The notes under the pieces: model-generated
Told to the model about the DNA's origin: nothing
Seen by the model: the letters and a program-made list of their open reading frames with translations, nothing else
Database searches by the model: none
Part shown: positions 19,171-28,079 of the stretch, piece by piece
Layout: every line of letters starts with the position of its first letter
How positions within the stretch are numbered: the stretch's first letter is position 1
Source of the DNA: Pseudomonas farsensis
GTDB taxonomy: Bacteria > Pseudomonadota > Gammaproteobacteria > Pseudomonadales > Pseudomonadaceae
Reading direction: 5' to 3'
Assembly (NCBI RefSeq): GCF_014268805.2
Contig: NZ_JABWRF020000002.1
Coordinates: 936,001 to 1,000,000, forward strand
Length of the DNA stretch: 64,000 bases
Program-made: the position numbers and the translations under genes

Positions 19171-20529
19171 TCAGGGTTTCCAGCTTTTCATGATGTGGTC
19201 GGTATTGTTCATGCTGTAGACCCATTCGTTGCCAAGCTTTTGCTTCTGGAAAAGGCCCAGCTCGACCAAGCCGTTAAGCGCAGCGGCGGCGGTGTTGTAG
19301 GCGCATTTCAGGTTGTCCTTGACGTTGGTAACCGTGAACTCACTGGCCACACCTTGCCTCGCGACGTTGAACACCACCCGCTGCTTTTCCGACAGCTTCG
19401 CGAACAGCCCTGTTTGGTAGAGGAACACATTGAACTGCGCAATCGACGCAATGGCTTTGTCGTAGGTGTCCTTGAAGCGGCTGATCGAGCGCGTGATGAC
19501 CCGGCACTGGTAATCCAGGAAGTAAGTCAGGTCCATATCATCGGTTTCGGTGTAGAGGTAGCTTTTGCCGTACTGGATGGGCGCAGCTTTGAGCAAGGTG
19601 CTGATGGCAATGTAACGGAAGGCGCTGAAGCCCTTCTTGAACATGAACCAATAGAACAACGACCGCGCCACCCGGCCATTACCGTCCTGGAACGGATGCT
19701 CGAAGCCGATGGCGAAGTGCAGGATGATCGCCTTGATCAGCGGGTGCATGTAGTCCTTGCTCAAGGCATCGGTGTTGTTCTTGTTGATCCAATCGCACAA
19801 GGCTTGCAGCCGAGTTTCCAGCCCAGCCACGGGCGGCGGCTGATGCACGATCTCGCCGAGCCCCTCGATGACCACATCGTCGGAGTTTTTGAAGGCGCCG
19901 GGGCAGTATTTGTCATCGTCGATGCCCTCTACGCCGACTTGGTGCAGTTCCTGGATCAGCTCTGGGGTCAGAGGTTTGTCGCGGTTGTCCCAGGCGAAAC
20001 TCATCATGCGGAAATTGCCGATGATCATTTTTTCATCGACAGAGCGCGGGCCTTTTTTCTTTTTCAGCAGTTCTTTGGCGGCCTTTGTGGTGGTGGCCGC
20101 GCCTTCCAGTTGGCTGCTGCTGATGGCCTCGTCTTCGATCAGGTCGTTCAGGAGATATTGCAGGTGCTTGTTTTCACCGATGTTGCTGCACATCCACTCC
20201 AGGGCGGCTGTGGTGGTTTGTTGGTCGCAGGAGGAGACAGCCAGGTGCATGGCTGGCGTATAGAGGTAGCGGCAGCAGACGGCCGGGTCGCCTAGGGTGA
20301 TGGCGGGTGACAACTGCCGGGAGCGGGCGAATTTGACCACCGACCACGCGAGGGCTATATCCAGGCCTTTGGGCAGATGGAATCGCCATTTGTCATAGTG
20401 CAGGTAGCGTCCCTTGGGATCCAGAGGGTGCGACAGCTCCAAGTATTCAGCGATTTTGTCCTTATGGGTCTGAAGGATGACCGAAAAAGGGTTTGGGATA
20501 GCTTGAGGGGGGCGGGTGATCATGCTCAT
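19171..20529 (-). CDS. Fic/DOC family protein with N-terminal inhibitory motif
   Basis: A 452-aa protein of the kind that usually transfers AMP from ATP onto target proteins. The ATG at 20529 has AAGGGA upstream; an earlier in-frame start adds 18 residues. The Fic active-site motif HPFQDGNGR lies near residue 278. The inhibitory helix motif [S/T]xxxE[G/N] appears as SSSQLEG near residue 135, making it a class II Fic protein held inactive by its own N-terminus. A C-terminal winged-helix-like region (about 375-450, [17 protein letters not shown]) is common in Fic regulators. No separate antitoxin gene is adjacent. The target is unknown. Confidence 0.9.
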   Translation of the reverse strand: MSMITRPPQAIPNPFSVILQTHKDKIAEYLELSHPLDPKGRYLHYDKWRFHLPKGLDIALAWSVVKFARSRQLSPAITLGDPAVCCRYLYTPAMHLAVSSCDQQTTTAALEWMCSNIGENKHLQYLLNDLIEDEAISSSQLEGAATTTKAAKELLKKKKGPRSVDEKMIIGNFRMMSFAWDNRDKPLTPELIQELHQVGVEGIDDDKYCPGAFKNSDDVVIEGLGEIVHQPPPVAGLETRLQALCDWINKNNTDALSKDYMHPLIKAIILHFAIGFEHPFQDGNGRVARSLFYWFMFKKGFSAFRYIAISTLLKAAPIQYGKSYLYTETDDMDLTYFLDYQCRVITRSISRFKDTYDKAIASIAQFNVFLYQTGLFAKLSEKQRVVFNVARQGVASEFTVTNVKDNLKCAYNTAAAALNGLVELGLFQKQKLGNEWVYSMNNTDHIMKSWKP

Positions 20530-20727
20530 TTCAAAAATCCCTTGGTTTGAAATGAGGCTACAGGATGGGAGTGGGGGTTTCAATTATTAGACGAATTGAA
20601 ATGGAGGGCGGAAGGTTTCCTTACGTAGGGGCGTTGAGGTCGGGTTTTCGTGTTGGTGCTGGGCGCTTGCTTTGCGAGGGGCGGAGCATGCAGTGTGGTT
20701 GGGAAGTCAGGGGAGGGAGGTTGGGGG

Positions 20728-20967
20728 ATGGCTGTTGTTAAATTCCGGGTCGACGACGACCTCAAGGCTCGGGCTTTTGAACGGTTGGAAGGGTTAGGGG
20801 TTACGCCATCGGAGCTGGTGCGGGAGCTACTGAGGTATGTGGCTGAGCGTGGCGAGTTGCCCTTGGAGTTGGGGCAGGTTGTGGAAGAGGACGAAGGGCC
20901 TCTGGCTACTATTCGTGAACGGCTGGCACGGCCACAGCGGATAAAGGTTTTGCTGGAAGATTTTTAG
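20728..20967 (+). CDS. RelB/DinJ-family antitoxin, no visible toxin
   Basis: A 79-aa protein beginning MAVVKFRVDDDLKARAFERL, a ribbon-helix-helix DNA-binding start typical of DinJ/RelB antitoxins. The ATG at 20728 follows a G-rich purine stretch; an upstream in-frame start adds 26 unlikely residues. The C-terminal tail (LARPQRIKVLLEDF) would normally wrap the toxin. The next 350 bases hold no RelE/YafQ-like gene, so it is an orphan or its partner was lost when the island beginning at about 21020 integrated. It lies just outside the island's left border. Confidence 0.75.
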   Translation: MAVVKFRVDDDLKARAFERLEGLGVTPSELVRELLRYVAERGELPLELGQVVEEDEGPLATIRERLARPQRIKVLLEDF

Positions 20968-21019
20968 GTTTAAGGGAGGAGTGCTAGCGGGTTGTCAGGT
21001 ATGGCTCGAAACGGGGGGG

Positions 21020-21036
21020 CGGCACCAGGAGTCGAA
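21020..21036. other. putative attachment site, left end of island
   Basis: CGGCACCAGGAGTCGAA matches the tRNA-Thr 3' end at 28355-28371 at 16 of 17 positions and coincides with the composition change. Confidence 0.7.
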
Positions 21037-21317
21037 AAAAATTATAACGTCATGATTTATATCAACTATTTAGTGCAAAGATGCTGAGTCTATCTCTAAA
21101 ACTATCCTTTGATGATCGACGGATCTGGGGGGGGCGACAAGTTTCAACTAGTTTGGTCCGGATGAATTCCTGCAATCTCGTAATTGTCGTGTGAGGGTAC
21201 GATTTTCCGATTTTTGAGCATCAGTAAACTTTGAGCTTTGCAAAACTTGCGTGTATTGAGCTTTGCTAGGTTGGTGTGCCGCACAGAAAGTGCGGCGCAC
21301 CTAGAGTGATAAATGAA
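21037..21317. other. island margin, non-coding
   Basis: About 280 AT-rich bases with no gene seen on either strand. At 21267-21303 a hairpin (GTGCCGCAC facing GTGCGGCGCAC around AGAAA, with flanking CTAGGT/ACCTAG) sits 15 bases beyond the helicase stop and may end the defence transcript. It lacks a T run. Confidence 0.5.
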
Positions 21318-23219
21318 TTAACTAAGTCTTGATACAGCGGCATCTCCGAACCATTTTTTGGCTGTTGCTAACGCTTTCTGGCTAGGATTGCGATAGTAGA
21401 CGACTAAGCTTTTTTTAGAACGCGTACTGCAAACATAGAAGAGTTTTTTTGTCCGTTCAAGGACAGATGGGGTTCCAGCTTCTTCGAAAAGATAATTAAA
21501 GTTGTATTTGTTCCATTTTCCGTTATCCAGTACGACAAGTACGTTCTCGAACTCGGCACCTTTTATTTTGTGCTGAGTTGAGAATGGGGTATACCCCTCT
21601 AGGTATTGATATAATTTTTTAAATTCGATAAATTTTACGTTTATCACTCTGTCATAAACATAACGGTTGCGTGCAATAAAAATTGAAAGCTTGTCGTCCT
21701 TTCTGCAAATGCCAAGCTCGTCTGCTCTGTCGATGACTGTGCCGATCGAAGCGTTTGACATTTCTCTCAACTCATCGATGATGTCTCTAAGTCTTTTTTT
21801 ATCATCGACCGAGCGTATTTTAAATTCCGTGCGCTTAAGAAATTCATTGAATTTCTTATCCTCATAAAGACTAATTATGTGTTGAATTTTGAATAAGTGC
21901 TTAATCAACGCATCACGTTTACTACCAGCCTTTGAGGATCCGTCAGGATCATCTTTTTTATCGTCTATAAGGGCATCTTTGGACAAATATATGCGTTTGA
22001 AAATTTCGTACGGCTCCGCAAGTGCACGGTCGTACAGCTCAGGATGAAGATCTATGAACTGCTGCATCCCCGCTGTAGGGGATAGATTGGGTTTCTCAGC
22101 TGGAAAATTATCAATTAGGTTGTCTATGACCTGTCCGAAAGTGAAGCCCGAGAAATCAGTAAGTAGTTTGCGACTTTTGATAAATCTTTTAATTCGATCG
22201 CGGTATTCTAGTACTTTATCTCCATCATAAATAAGCATCAATTCTGGGAATCCAGCTTTAGGTGCAATTAAGTTATGTGTTAGATTTAATTCTTTGTTCT
22301 CTTTGCTGTGACTAAAGTCCCAGCCCAGTGAGTCTTTAACGTGCTGCAGTCTATCATCTGGTCCTTCGGTATAAATTAACCGTATTTCACCATCTATAAC
22401 AACGCCATTCAACATGTTAGGAGCATTTTCGTCGAGCGATGCAGTCTGTTGTAGACTGTCGGTTCTTAGCCTGTTGGCAAGCTCAAAGACTAATCTTGGA
22501 TTTCTTCGGTTTTGTTCTTTCTTTACCTCGTAAACATATTGCTGCTTGATGTACTTGTCTAGGTTTCCCACGCCGTCATCATATATTGACTGCATCGCAT
22601 CCCCAAAGAAGCCTACAATATTTTTTTTCACTCCTTGTTGGAAGTGATCGAGAAATATCTCTATCACAGCTGCCGATGTATCTTGGTACTCGTCGACGAA
22701 TATGAATTTGTATCTGTCTTTAGCTATGTCACAAAGCTTTGGGTGAGACTTGAACATGTCATGAGCGACGATCAATAATTCGTCATGAGATATAATTCCT
22801 TCCCGAATCAACGTGTATTCTTTGTATTTTACCTCTTGCCCCTTCAATACTGAGGGGTCAAAATCTTCGTCCGGATTAACGATAGAACTTTCGTCTTCAC
22901 TCTCCAGAGACCGTATTAGCACATCCATAAGCTCCACTCTATAAGGGCGTATCAAGTCCCATAAGAATTCATGGATAGTGCCTACGTTCAGCCTATGATC
23001 GCTTACCCGGCTACGAATCTCTGCGACAGCTGCATTTGTATAAGTCATACAAGCAATCTTGCAGTTTAAATTCTCGCTTAACACTTGTCTTATACACTGC
23101 ACCAACGAATATGTCTTACCGCTACCTGCCCCTCCACTGAGCAAGAAGTTTTTTCCTTCATCAATGAGATTAAATATTTCCTGGACTTCAGGCTCTAGGA
23201 TTAGTCTTGCTTCAGCCAT
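21318..23219 (-). CDS. gajB: UvrD-like helicase, GajB-type (Gabija defence)
   Basis: A 633-aa superfamily 1 helicase. Visible motifs are Walker A GGAGSGKTY (29-37), motif Ia MTYTNAAVAEI (58-68), the DEAD-like VDEYQDTS (175-182), motif III GDAMQS (206-211), RRNPRLVFELANRLR, a TQHKIKGAEF motif V region and a motif VI FYVCSTRSKK near the C-terminus. GajB in Bacillus cereus is a partner that senses nucleic-acid termini and activates GajA. The start overlaps the end of the OLD-nuclease gene by 19 bases, so the two are co-translated, as in known Gabija loci. AT-rich codon use differs from flanking genes. It could instead be called a generic class 2 OLD partner helicase. Confidence 0.88.
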   Translation of the reverse strand: MAEARLILEPEVQEIFNLIDEGKNFLLSGGAGSGKTYSLVQCIRQVLSENLNCKIACMTYTNAAVAEIRSRVSDHRLNVGTIHEFLWDLIRPYRVELMDVLIRSLESEDESSIVNPDEDFDPSVLKGQEVKYKEYTLIREGIISHDELLIVAHDMFKSHPKLCDIAKDRYKFIFVDEYQDTSAAVIEIFLDHFQQGVKKNIVGFFGDAMQSIYDDGVGNLDKYIKQQYVYEVKKEQNRRNPRLVFELANRLRTDSLQQTASLDENAPNMLNGVVIDGEIRLIYTEGPDDRLQHVKDSLGWDFSHSKENKELNLTHNLIAPKAGFPELMLIYDGDKVLEYRDRIKRFIKSRKLLTDFSGFTFGQVIDNLIDNFPAEKPNLSPTAGMQQFIDLHPELYDRALAEPYEIFKRIYLSKDALIDDKKDDPDGSSKAGSKRDALIKHLFKIQHIISLYEDKKFNEFLKRTEFKIRSVDDKKRLRDIIDELREMSNASIGTVIDRADELGICRKDDKLSIFIARNRYVYDRVINVKFIEFKKLYQYLEGYTPFSTQHKIKGAEFENVLVVLDNGKWNKYNFNYLFEEAGTPSVLERTKKLFYVCSTRSKKSLVVYYRNPSQKALATAKKWFGDAAVSRLS

Positions 23220-25435
23220 TTTAGAGCCTCCTTGATGTAGCTAGGGGTGTTCCAGTTGGCAAACTCCATGGAAACTGTCTTAGAATTGCCAGATTGTGCG
23301 TCTGTGAGTGTGACTTCATGGCTCGAACTATTTAACAGTACTTCCATAGCGAATGATGGTTTGCTACCTATTGCTTTTTCAGCACATGTGTAAGCGTCGG
23401 TGGTGGAATCGGCAAAATCTTTTAGATGTTTTTGACCTAGTGATGGTAGCGTTGACTTTCCGATAAACTCATTCTTGTCGTCGTATGTTAGACTTTTTAT
23501 AAAGTCTCTGTTTATATGGAAGAATGCGTCCTCGAAGCTACGGGCGTGATATCCCTCACCAAGCTGATTTGCTTCCAATGTTTGATAGGCGCAAAGGAGT
23601 TCTCCCTTTTCGCATTGGCTCCATGGGGAATTGATTTTCTTTGTTAGCCTTTTGTTTGCCATTTCAAGCGCGCTGTAAAAAGCTAACTCATTTGTTTTAT
23701 AGAAAAAGACCAAGGAGGCATTTGTGGTATGGGTGCCTTCTATAACGCGACATTTTTTTAATTCAGTTTTGGGGTCGCCTTGTTTGTTAAATTTTTGATT
23801 GCCTTTATCGTCTAAGTCCGGAAATTCTTTAGCCGAATCAATGTCAGTGATGATTAGTGACCGGACACCAATAAAGCTGACGAACTTCTCAAAAATATGT
23901 GAATAAGCGCCTACTTCAATCATTGAGATGTTTTGGGAAAGCAGTGGGATTTGGCTTGTCGTTCCAGATTTTATATTTTCTACCAAATCTTCTTGGTCAA
24001 TTTTCATCATCATGGCAGGAAGAAGAACTCGCTCGGTGTCTCCTTCGATGAAAATTGCTTTATCTGCAAAGAATAGCTCAGATCTATGTATTGTCAGGTA
24101 CTGTTTAAGAAAAGTGTAGTGCTGGGAATCCCCATAATAGTCTTTAAGATCTTTTAGGTTTTTGGAGGTTACGCACCCGTCCAATTTTTTGAAGTATTTA
24201 ATGTCTTCAAAATCGCTTTCGGACACTATGTATGAGGAATGAGTGCTTAGTATTGTCTGAAGCGACCTGCTGACTCCGTCAGTACGACTGATTCCTGGAC
24301 TCAGCAACGACTTGATGTTTTTTATAAAAATTCTTTGGAGCTGAGGGTGTGTATGAGCTTCTGGCTCCTCGATAAATAACAAATTGACATCAGAAGGGGA
24401 CTCGCTGATGTCTTTTTGAAAGTCATGAAGTTTGAGCTTTATTTCAAAGATCATACTTATGAGGTTTAAGTACCCCAATCCATTGTAGTTTTCGGGCAAG
24501 TCGTGTTCGCCACTGCCCAATCCATACATAACGGTGGTGTTCTCTTCTAGGAGGTCTCGATGTTGCAGCGAAGATACGATTTTTATTATTGATTCATTTT
24601 GGTTGACACCCCCGAATTTCTTAACATCGACAATCACGTCCTCAAAGATTTTCTCATACACTAAGTTTAGTTTTGTGTCAGTCGTACTTAACGTATCTTT
24701 GAAGTCTTCTACGATGTTTTGGTCTGGATTGGTAGCCTCAAGCTTTTTATATATTTTAGCGGACAGCAGAGACAGTGAGTTGTCAGTGTCTTTGTTGGAG
24801 ACATTTCTACGTGCGCTAATCCATTTGAAGTTTATTATTTTCGATAAGTTGACACCTTCTGCATCTAAGTCTACGAAATCGTTTTCATCTTCCATATTTG
24901 ATGTTGTGTCAAATCGCAGACTACGCCTTGTTGTTGAGAAGTATTTCCCATGGGACTCCTTCAAGTAGTCGAATAGGTTTTTATAAGCTTTTCCTTCGGC
25001 TATTTTCTTGGCTTTGATGTTGTGAAAATCAGTTGCAAGACGCTGTATATCCTCTTGGTTTGCTCTATATTCAAAAGCTAGAACAATGTATTGGTTGTCA
25101 GGGTCTAAATCCATTATAACCTTGTCACCTATGTGCTCAAGGTCATCCTTTTCATCGTATTGAATAAATATCTTTAATGATATTGCAATCTGTTGATCAT
25201 TCGGTAGCGTTCCTTCGATCACTTTTAATAGCAAATCTTTTATGTCGCTATTTAGATCTTCAAATGTAAATTGATTTTTTGTTGCGCTTCCGCCAATGAA
25301 TTTTTCTAGGCATAAAAGAAATGAGGTTTTCCCACAGTTGTTTTTGCCGATTATTAAAGATAGATTTTTCTCAATGTCTACCGTTATATTCTTTAGTAGC
25401 CTAAAATTTTCGATTTTGATTTTTGTAACTCGCAT
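23201..25435 (-). CDS. gajA: OLD-family ATPase/TOPRIM nuclease, GajA-type (Gabija defence)
   Basis: A 744-aa protein. The ATG at 25435 follows AAAGGAAG and puts the ABC-like ATPase start (MRVTKIKIENFRLL) at residue 1; an upstream ATG adds eight residues. Motifs are Walker A GKNNCGKTS (30-38), Walker B LLFIEEPEAH (352-361) followed by ILSTHSS, then a TOPRIM nuclease domain with EGDTE (464-468) and DID (531-533). Being next to a UvrD-like helicase makes it class 2 OLD, the class that contains GajA, a nuclease that nicks DNA when nucleotides fall during phage attack. It is longer than the roughly 580-aa B. cereus GajA, with extra sequence both between the Walker motifs and after the TOPRIM core. 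Confidence 0.88.
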   Translation of the reverse strand: MRVTKIKIENFRLLKNITVDIEKNLSLIIGKNNCGKTSFLLCLEKFIGGSATKNQFTFEDLNSDIKDLLLKVIEGTLPNDQQIAISLKIFIQYDEKDDLEHIGDKVIMDLDPDNQYIVLAFEYRANQEDIQRLATDFHNIKAKKIAEGKAYKNLFDYLKESHGKYFSTTRRSLRFDTTSNMEDENDFVDLDAEGVNLSKIINFKWISARRNVSNKDTDNSLSLLSAKIYKKLEATNPDQNIVEDFKDTLSTTDTKLNLVYEKIFEDVIVDVKKFGGVNQNESIIKIVSSLQHRDLLEENTTVMYGLGSGEHDLPENYNGLGYLNLISMIFEIKLKLHDFQKDISESPSDVNLLFIEEPEAHTHPQLQRIFIKNIKSLLSPGISRTDGVSRSLQTILSTHSSYIVSESDFEDIKYFKKLDGCVTSKNLKDLKDYYGDSQHYTFLKQYLTIHRSELFFADKAIFIEGDTERVLLPAMMMKIDQEDLVENIKSGTTSQIPLLSQNISMIEVGAYSHIFEKFVSFIGVRSLIITDIDSAKEFPDLDDKGNQKFNKQGDPKTELKKCRVIEGTHTTNASLVFFYKTNELAFYSALEMANKRLTKKINSPWSQCEKGELLCAYQTLEANQLGEGYHARSFEDAFFHINRDFIKSLTYDDKNEFIGKSTLPSLGQKHLKDFADSTTDAYTCAEKAIGSKPSFAMEVLLNSSSHEVTLTDAQSGNSKTVSMEFANWNTPSYIKEALKWLKQD

Positions 25436-25473
25436 ACAGCTTCCTTTCATCAGCGACACATTTATTTACAGAA

Positions 25474-25521
25474 CTGACCTCGCGTCTTTCTTAGTCAGCA
25501 GGAGACTGACCTGTAGGTCAG
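25474..25521. promoter_or_regulatory. repeated CTGACCT motif upstream of gajA
   Basis: CTGACCT occurs at 25474-25480 and again at 25506-25512, where it forms the palindrome CTGACCTGTAGGTCAG (25506-25521). The sites lie about 40 to 85 bases upstream of the gajA start, where an operator or promoter would be expected. No regulator gene is recognised in the island. Confidence 0.4.
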
Positions 25522-25856
25522 TTTCACTAAAGATACGCACTAGAAGAACCGAGTATTTTTAAGGTAAATGTCAGATCCGTCCCATAGAGGCCTCGCCAGG
25601 TTAGTGGCATGGTGATGGCACATTAGACCTATGAGAAATTCAAGGCAAGCCGAGTCTATACACTGCAGAGCAGTGCCCCATTGCTAGTCTTTCCGTAGAC
25701 AGGGAATCAGGGGCTTCAGGCTAAATCACCCCTAATAGCTGGCAAATGCGTTTACGCACTCCACTAGCCATCACTTATGCTTGAAAATCAGTATGTTGAG
25801 CATTGATCGTTTCTGACCTACTGCTGCCGGTTGAGATTGTCGGTATCCGATTCCAC
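25522..25856. other. intergenic region between defence genes and integrase unit
   Basis: About 335 bases. I see no supported gene, RNA or terminator here. The gajA promoter lies at its left side. Confidence 0.6.
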
Positions 25857-26132
25857 TCATAGATTGAAAACCCAAGATGTTTCTAGGCGTCGAGCCAGAA
25901 GCCGGGCCGTCAGCACGTAGTAGTACTGGGTCGCCTTACTGCGTTGGCTCATGCGGTACTCGAGAAACCAAGCCACATGCTTTCTCTGCCAGGCCCAAGG
26001 CGTTTCTCGCTGCCAGCGTTCTGCGATTTCAGCCTGAATGATTTTCGCTTGCCGCACATGGCGTAGCCGAGTTGCGTGCGAGCCGGTCAGGACGCCAGCC
26101 AGGAACAGCTCCATATCGAAGGTCTTATTCAT
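25857..26132 (-). CDS. small partner protein of the island integrase (91 aa)
   Basis: A 91-aa basic protein beginning MNKTFDMELFLAGVLTGSHA. It overlaps the end of the integrase gene by four bases (ATGA), so the two are translated together. I do not recognise a named family. Rich in Arg, Trp and Tyr (for example KHVAWFLEYRMSQRSKATQYYY), it could bind DNA or act as an accessory factor for the recombinase. That is inference from coupling alone. Confidence 0.65.
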   Translation of the reverse strand: MNKTFDMELFLAGVLTGSHATRLRHVRQAKIIQAEIAERWQRETPWAWQRKHVAWFLEYRMSQRSKATQYYYVLTARLLARRLETSWVFNL

Positions 26133-27154
26133 GCCCGTCTTCCAATATAGGCAGCGACAACATCGATTCGACCGTGCCCCAGCTCATAGCTGACTTGCCT
26201 CCGCGCCTCACGATCAAGGTTTCTATCTAACTGGCAACATTGGCCGCCGTTGATAGGCGCCTGGTGTTGGGTGATTTGCTCATAGCGCTCACAAGCATAT
26301 GCCGCTCGCAGCTCATGGAAGCCTTTGAGGTTGTGTGCATGCAGGATGTCCCGCGCAGGGCGGATGATTTCTTTCAGGACATTCAGGTAGGTTTGGTGGG
26401 GTGCGATCAGGTTGCGGCTGCCCGCAGGCGACACCTGCCGTGCAAACCCAAGAGCACCTCGAATATGGTCGTCCACCGTAATCCAACGCGGCGCCGAGGC
26501 ACCGGCGCGACCGCCTTTGGTGCCATCCTGAATATTAATCCTGCCTAGGGCGTTAGCCTCACAGCTCAACCGTCGCAGGTCAGCCAAGATGGCCTCACGC
26601 AAGCGCATGCCGGTGGCTCGCGCCAGCAGAGCAATCGCAGCAGCCCGTAGCTGATGATGGCGGCAAAGCGCATTGACGACCTGCTTAACCTGTTCGCGGT
26701 TTTGGCCCTGCGGCACCGACTGGCGAACCCCGGTGCGCTGCATACCCAACGCCTTGCTCGGACTTGGCAACTTCACGTACTGATCACCGCGAAGCGCAGC
26801 CATGGTCCTGTTAACGCTGGACAGTCGGTTTTGTGCGGTGCTGACCGCGAGGTCACCGCGCTTAACCACGTCGCGCAGGTACGCCGCATAGTCGGCCAAC
26901 ACCTTTCGATCAATCTGCCGCGCATCATTGATACCGGGCCCCTGTTCTGAGCGGCACCACTTCACGAATGACTGCCATCGATCACAATGCGCTTTGACCG
27001 TGCCGTAATGGCCACCGCCAAACATGTCTTTCAGCGCCTGCGGTCCTGCGTAGCTCAGTTGCCTGCCGTAACCGAAATTGCGGCTATTGCGTCTACCTAC
27101 CAATGCTATGTCAGTCACCTCATCTACTGTCCTCCGAACCTCGCCCCACGTCAT
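26129..27154 (-). CDS. tyrosine recombinase, integrase-domain protein
   Basis: A 341-aa site-specific recombinase of the kind found in Pseudomonas islands. It has an N-terminal SAM-like core-binding domain (about 45-150, FVKWCRSEQG and NRLSSVNRTMAALRG) and a C-terminal catalytic domain. The catalytic Arg is in RATGMRLREA, the second box is HELRAAYACERY, and the last His and nucleophilic Tyr are in LGHGRIDVVAAY (His326, Tyr336). All key residues are present, so it may be active. GC content is nearer to the host than that of the defence genes. It points away from the tRNA, unlike a classical tRNA-site integrase, so it may not be the enzyme that inserted this island. Confidence 0.88.
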   Translation of the reverse strand: MTWGEVRRTVDEVTDIALVGRRNSRNFGYGRQLSYAGPQALKDMFGGGHYGTVKAHCDRWQSFVKWCRSEQGPGINDARQIDRKVLADYAAYLRDVVKRGDLAVSTAQNRLSSVNRTMAALRGDQYVKLPSPSKALGMQRTGVRQSVPQGQNREQVKQVVNALCRHHQLRAAAIALLARATGMRLREAILADLRRLSCEANALGRINIQDGTKGGRAGASAPRWITVDDHIRGALGFARQVSPAGSRNLIAPHQTYLNVLKEIIRPARDILHAHNLKGFHELRAAYACERYEQITQHQAPINGGQCCQLDRNLDREARRQVSYELGHGRIDVVAAYIGRRA

Positions 27155-27392
27155 CCCGCCAAGAATGTTGAGTGTTATCAGGGATCAAGGCCCCTGCGAC
27201 CTGTGGGGATGTCCTCTAACGCGGGACTGGCGGCTCTTTATGTCCAAGAGCAAGGGCATCTCATGATCTGGCCTCCTGAGCACCGTTACCGGTGGGCGGG
27301 TAGAGGCTGCATTGGCTGACGAGACCAGTGCCGCGAGATCCTGAGTCTGGTGAACGCAGCAATGCGATGACCGGGGCATGCCTGACTGTCAG

Positions 27393-27770
27393 TCAGGTGC
27401 AGTCCATTCCCTGGTCTGTGGCACCATCACCTGCATGGCTGTTGCTGGTGGCATCGGCGTTTGTCACGCCAATTGTCACGAGAGGAATTGCCGCTGAGCC
27501 ATGTGCGATAAGGGCTGCAGCAGTGTCAGGAGCGCCCGTCTCTTTCCAGTGAAAGAGACGGGCGCAGGTTGGCGCACGCGAAATGGCCAAGCGGATAGGT
27601 TGCTGCTGAGCAGATAGGTAGGGTGGTTGCCGCAGGGGCAACGATATTGAGTTGGCATCCATCACATGGGTAGTGACTGTACGAGCTGCCGGACGCGAAT
27701 CGTACTTGCGGATGAACCACCGCGGGAGCGGCGTGACCTTAAGGGTTCGGGTCACTAGGGGTGCTGTCAT
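27393..27770 (-). CDS. doubtful open reading frame (125 aa)
   Basis: A possible 125-aa product starting MTAPLVTRTLKVTPLPRWF, with AAGAG upstream of the ATG. I recognise no family. Against it are the lack of recognised domains, a long hairpin inside the frame, and its position in a region containing a pseudogene. It may be a remnant of an island cargo gene. Confidence 0.25.
   Translation of the reverse strand: MTAPLVTRTLKVTPLPRWFIRKYDSRPAARTVTTHVMDANSISLPLRQPPYLSAQQQPIRLAISRAPTCARLFHWKETGAPDTAAALIAHGSAAIPLVTIGVTNADATSNSHAGDGATDQGMDCT
27532..27565. repeat. perfect 14-bp inverted repeat hairpin
   Basis: GCGCCCGTCTCTTT and its exact complement are separated by the six-base loop CCAGTG. No T run follows on either strand, so it is not a classical terminator. 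Confidence 0.85.
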
Positions 27771-27857
27771 CGACAGCTCTTGCGACTCCCGGTCTACGTT
27801 TGTGGACAATATTCGTCAAGCAGCGCGATACCAGCGATTTACCGCCTGTGGATAAAA

Positions 27858-28016
27858 CTATCCGCCGGTGGACATCAGTGGTTTTTCACAGACGTAGTCC
27901 ATCGTCCTGAGCGCGGCATTCACCGTGTTCTCGGACATCGGCTTCTAAGGCTTGGCATCGCCAGCGAACACCAGCTCGACCTTGCCGGATCGCGTGGATC
28001 TGCTCAAACTTGCGTG
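27858..28016 (-). pseudogene. fragment of a P4-type integrase
   Basis: Reading the minus strand gives GKVELVFAGDAKP, a stop codon, then KPMSENTVNAALRTMDY and soon another stop. The segment KPMSENTVNAALRxMGY is a hallmark of P4-family tyrosine recombinases, in which a VFPG-type segment comes just before it. The in-frame stop, the missing N-terminus and the missing catalytic C-terminus show that it is dead. It sits about 330 bases from the 3' end of tRNA-Thr in the same orientation as the tRNA, exactly where P4-type integrases lie in tRNA islands. Confidence 0.8.
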
Positions 28017-28036
28017 CTATCGGCTTTGCACTGGAT

Positions 28037-28079
28037 GGCACCGGCTTTGCCGGTATCGCGGGGCAAGCCCGCTCCCACG
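28037..28079. repeat. REP-like palindrome
   Basis: GGCACCGGCTTTGCCGGT followed by ATCGCGGGGCAAGCCCGC is the type of REP sequence seen at 16700-16760 and 53611-53685. Its presence inside the island shows that host-type repeats have moved in. Confidence 0.7.

Noticed and set aside
27801..27855. DnaA-like boxes (TGTGGACAA and TGTGGATAA) within the island
   Set aside because: Two boxes, one imperfect, with no replication protein gene and one adjoining the integrase remnant. Insufficient for an island replication origin.
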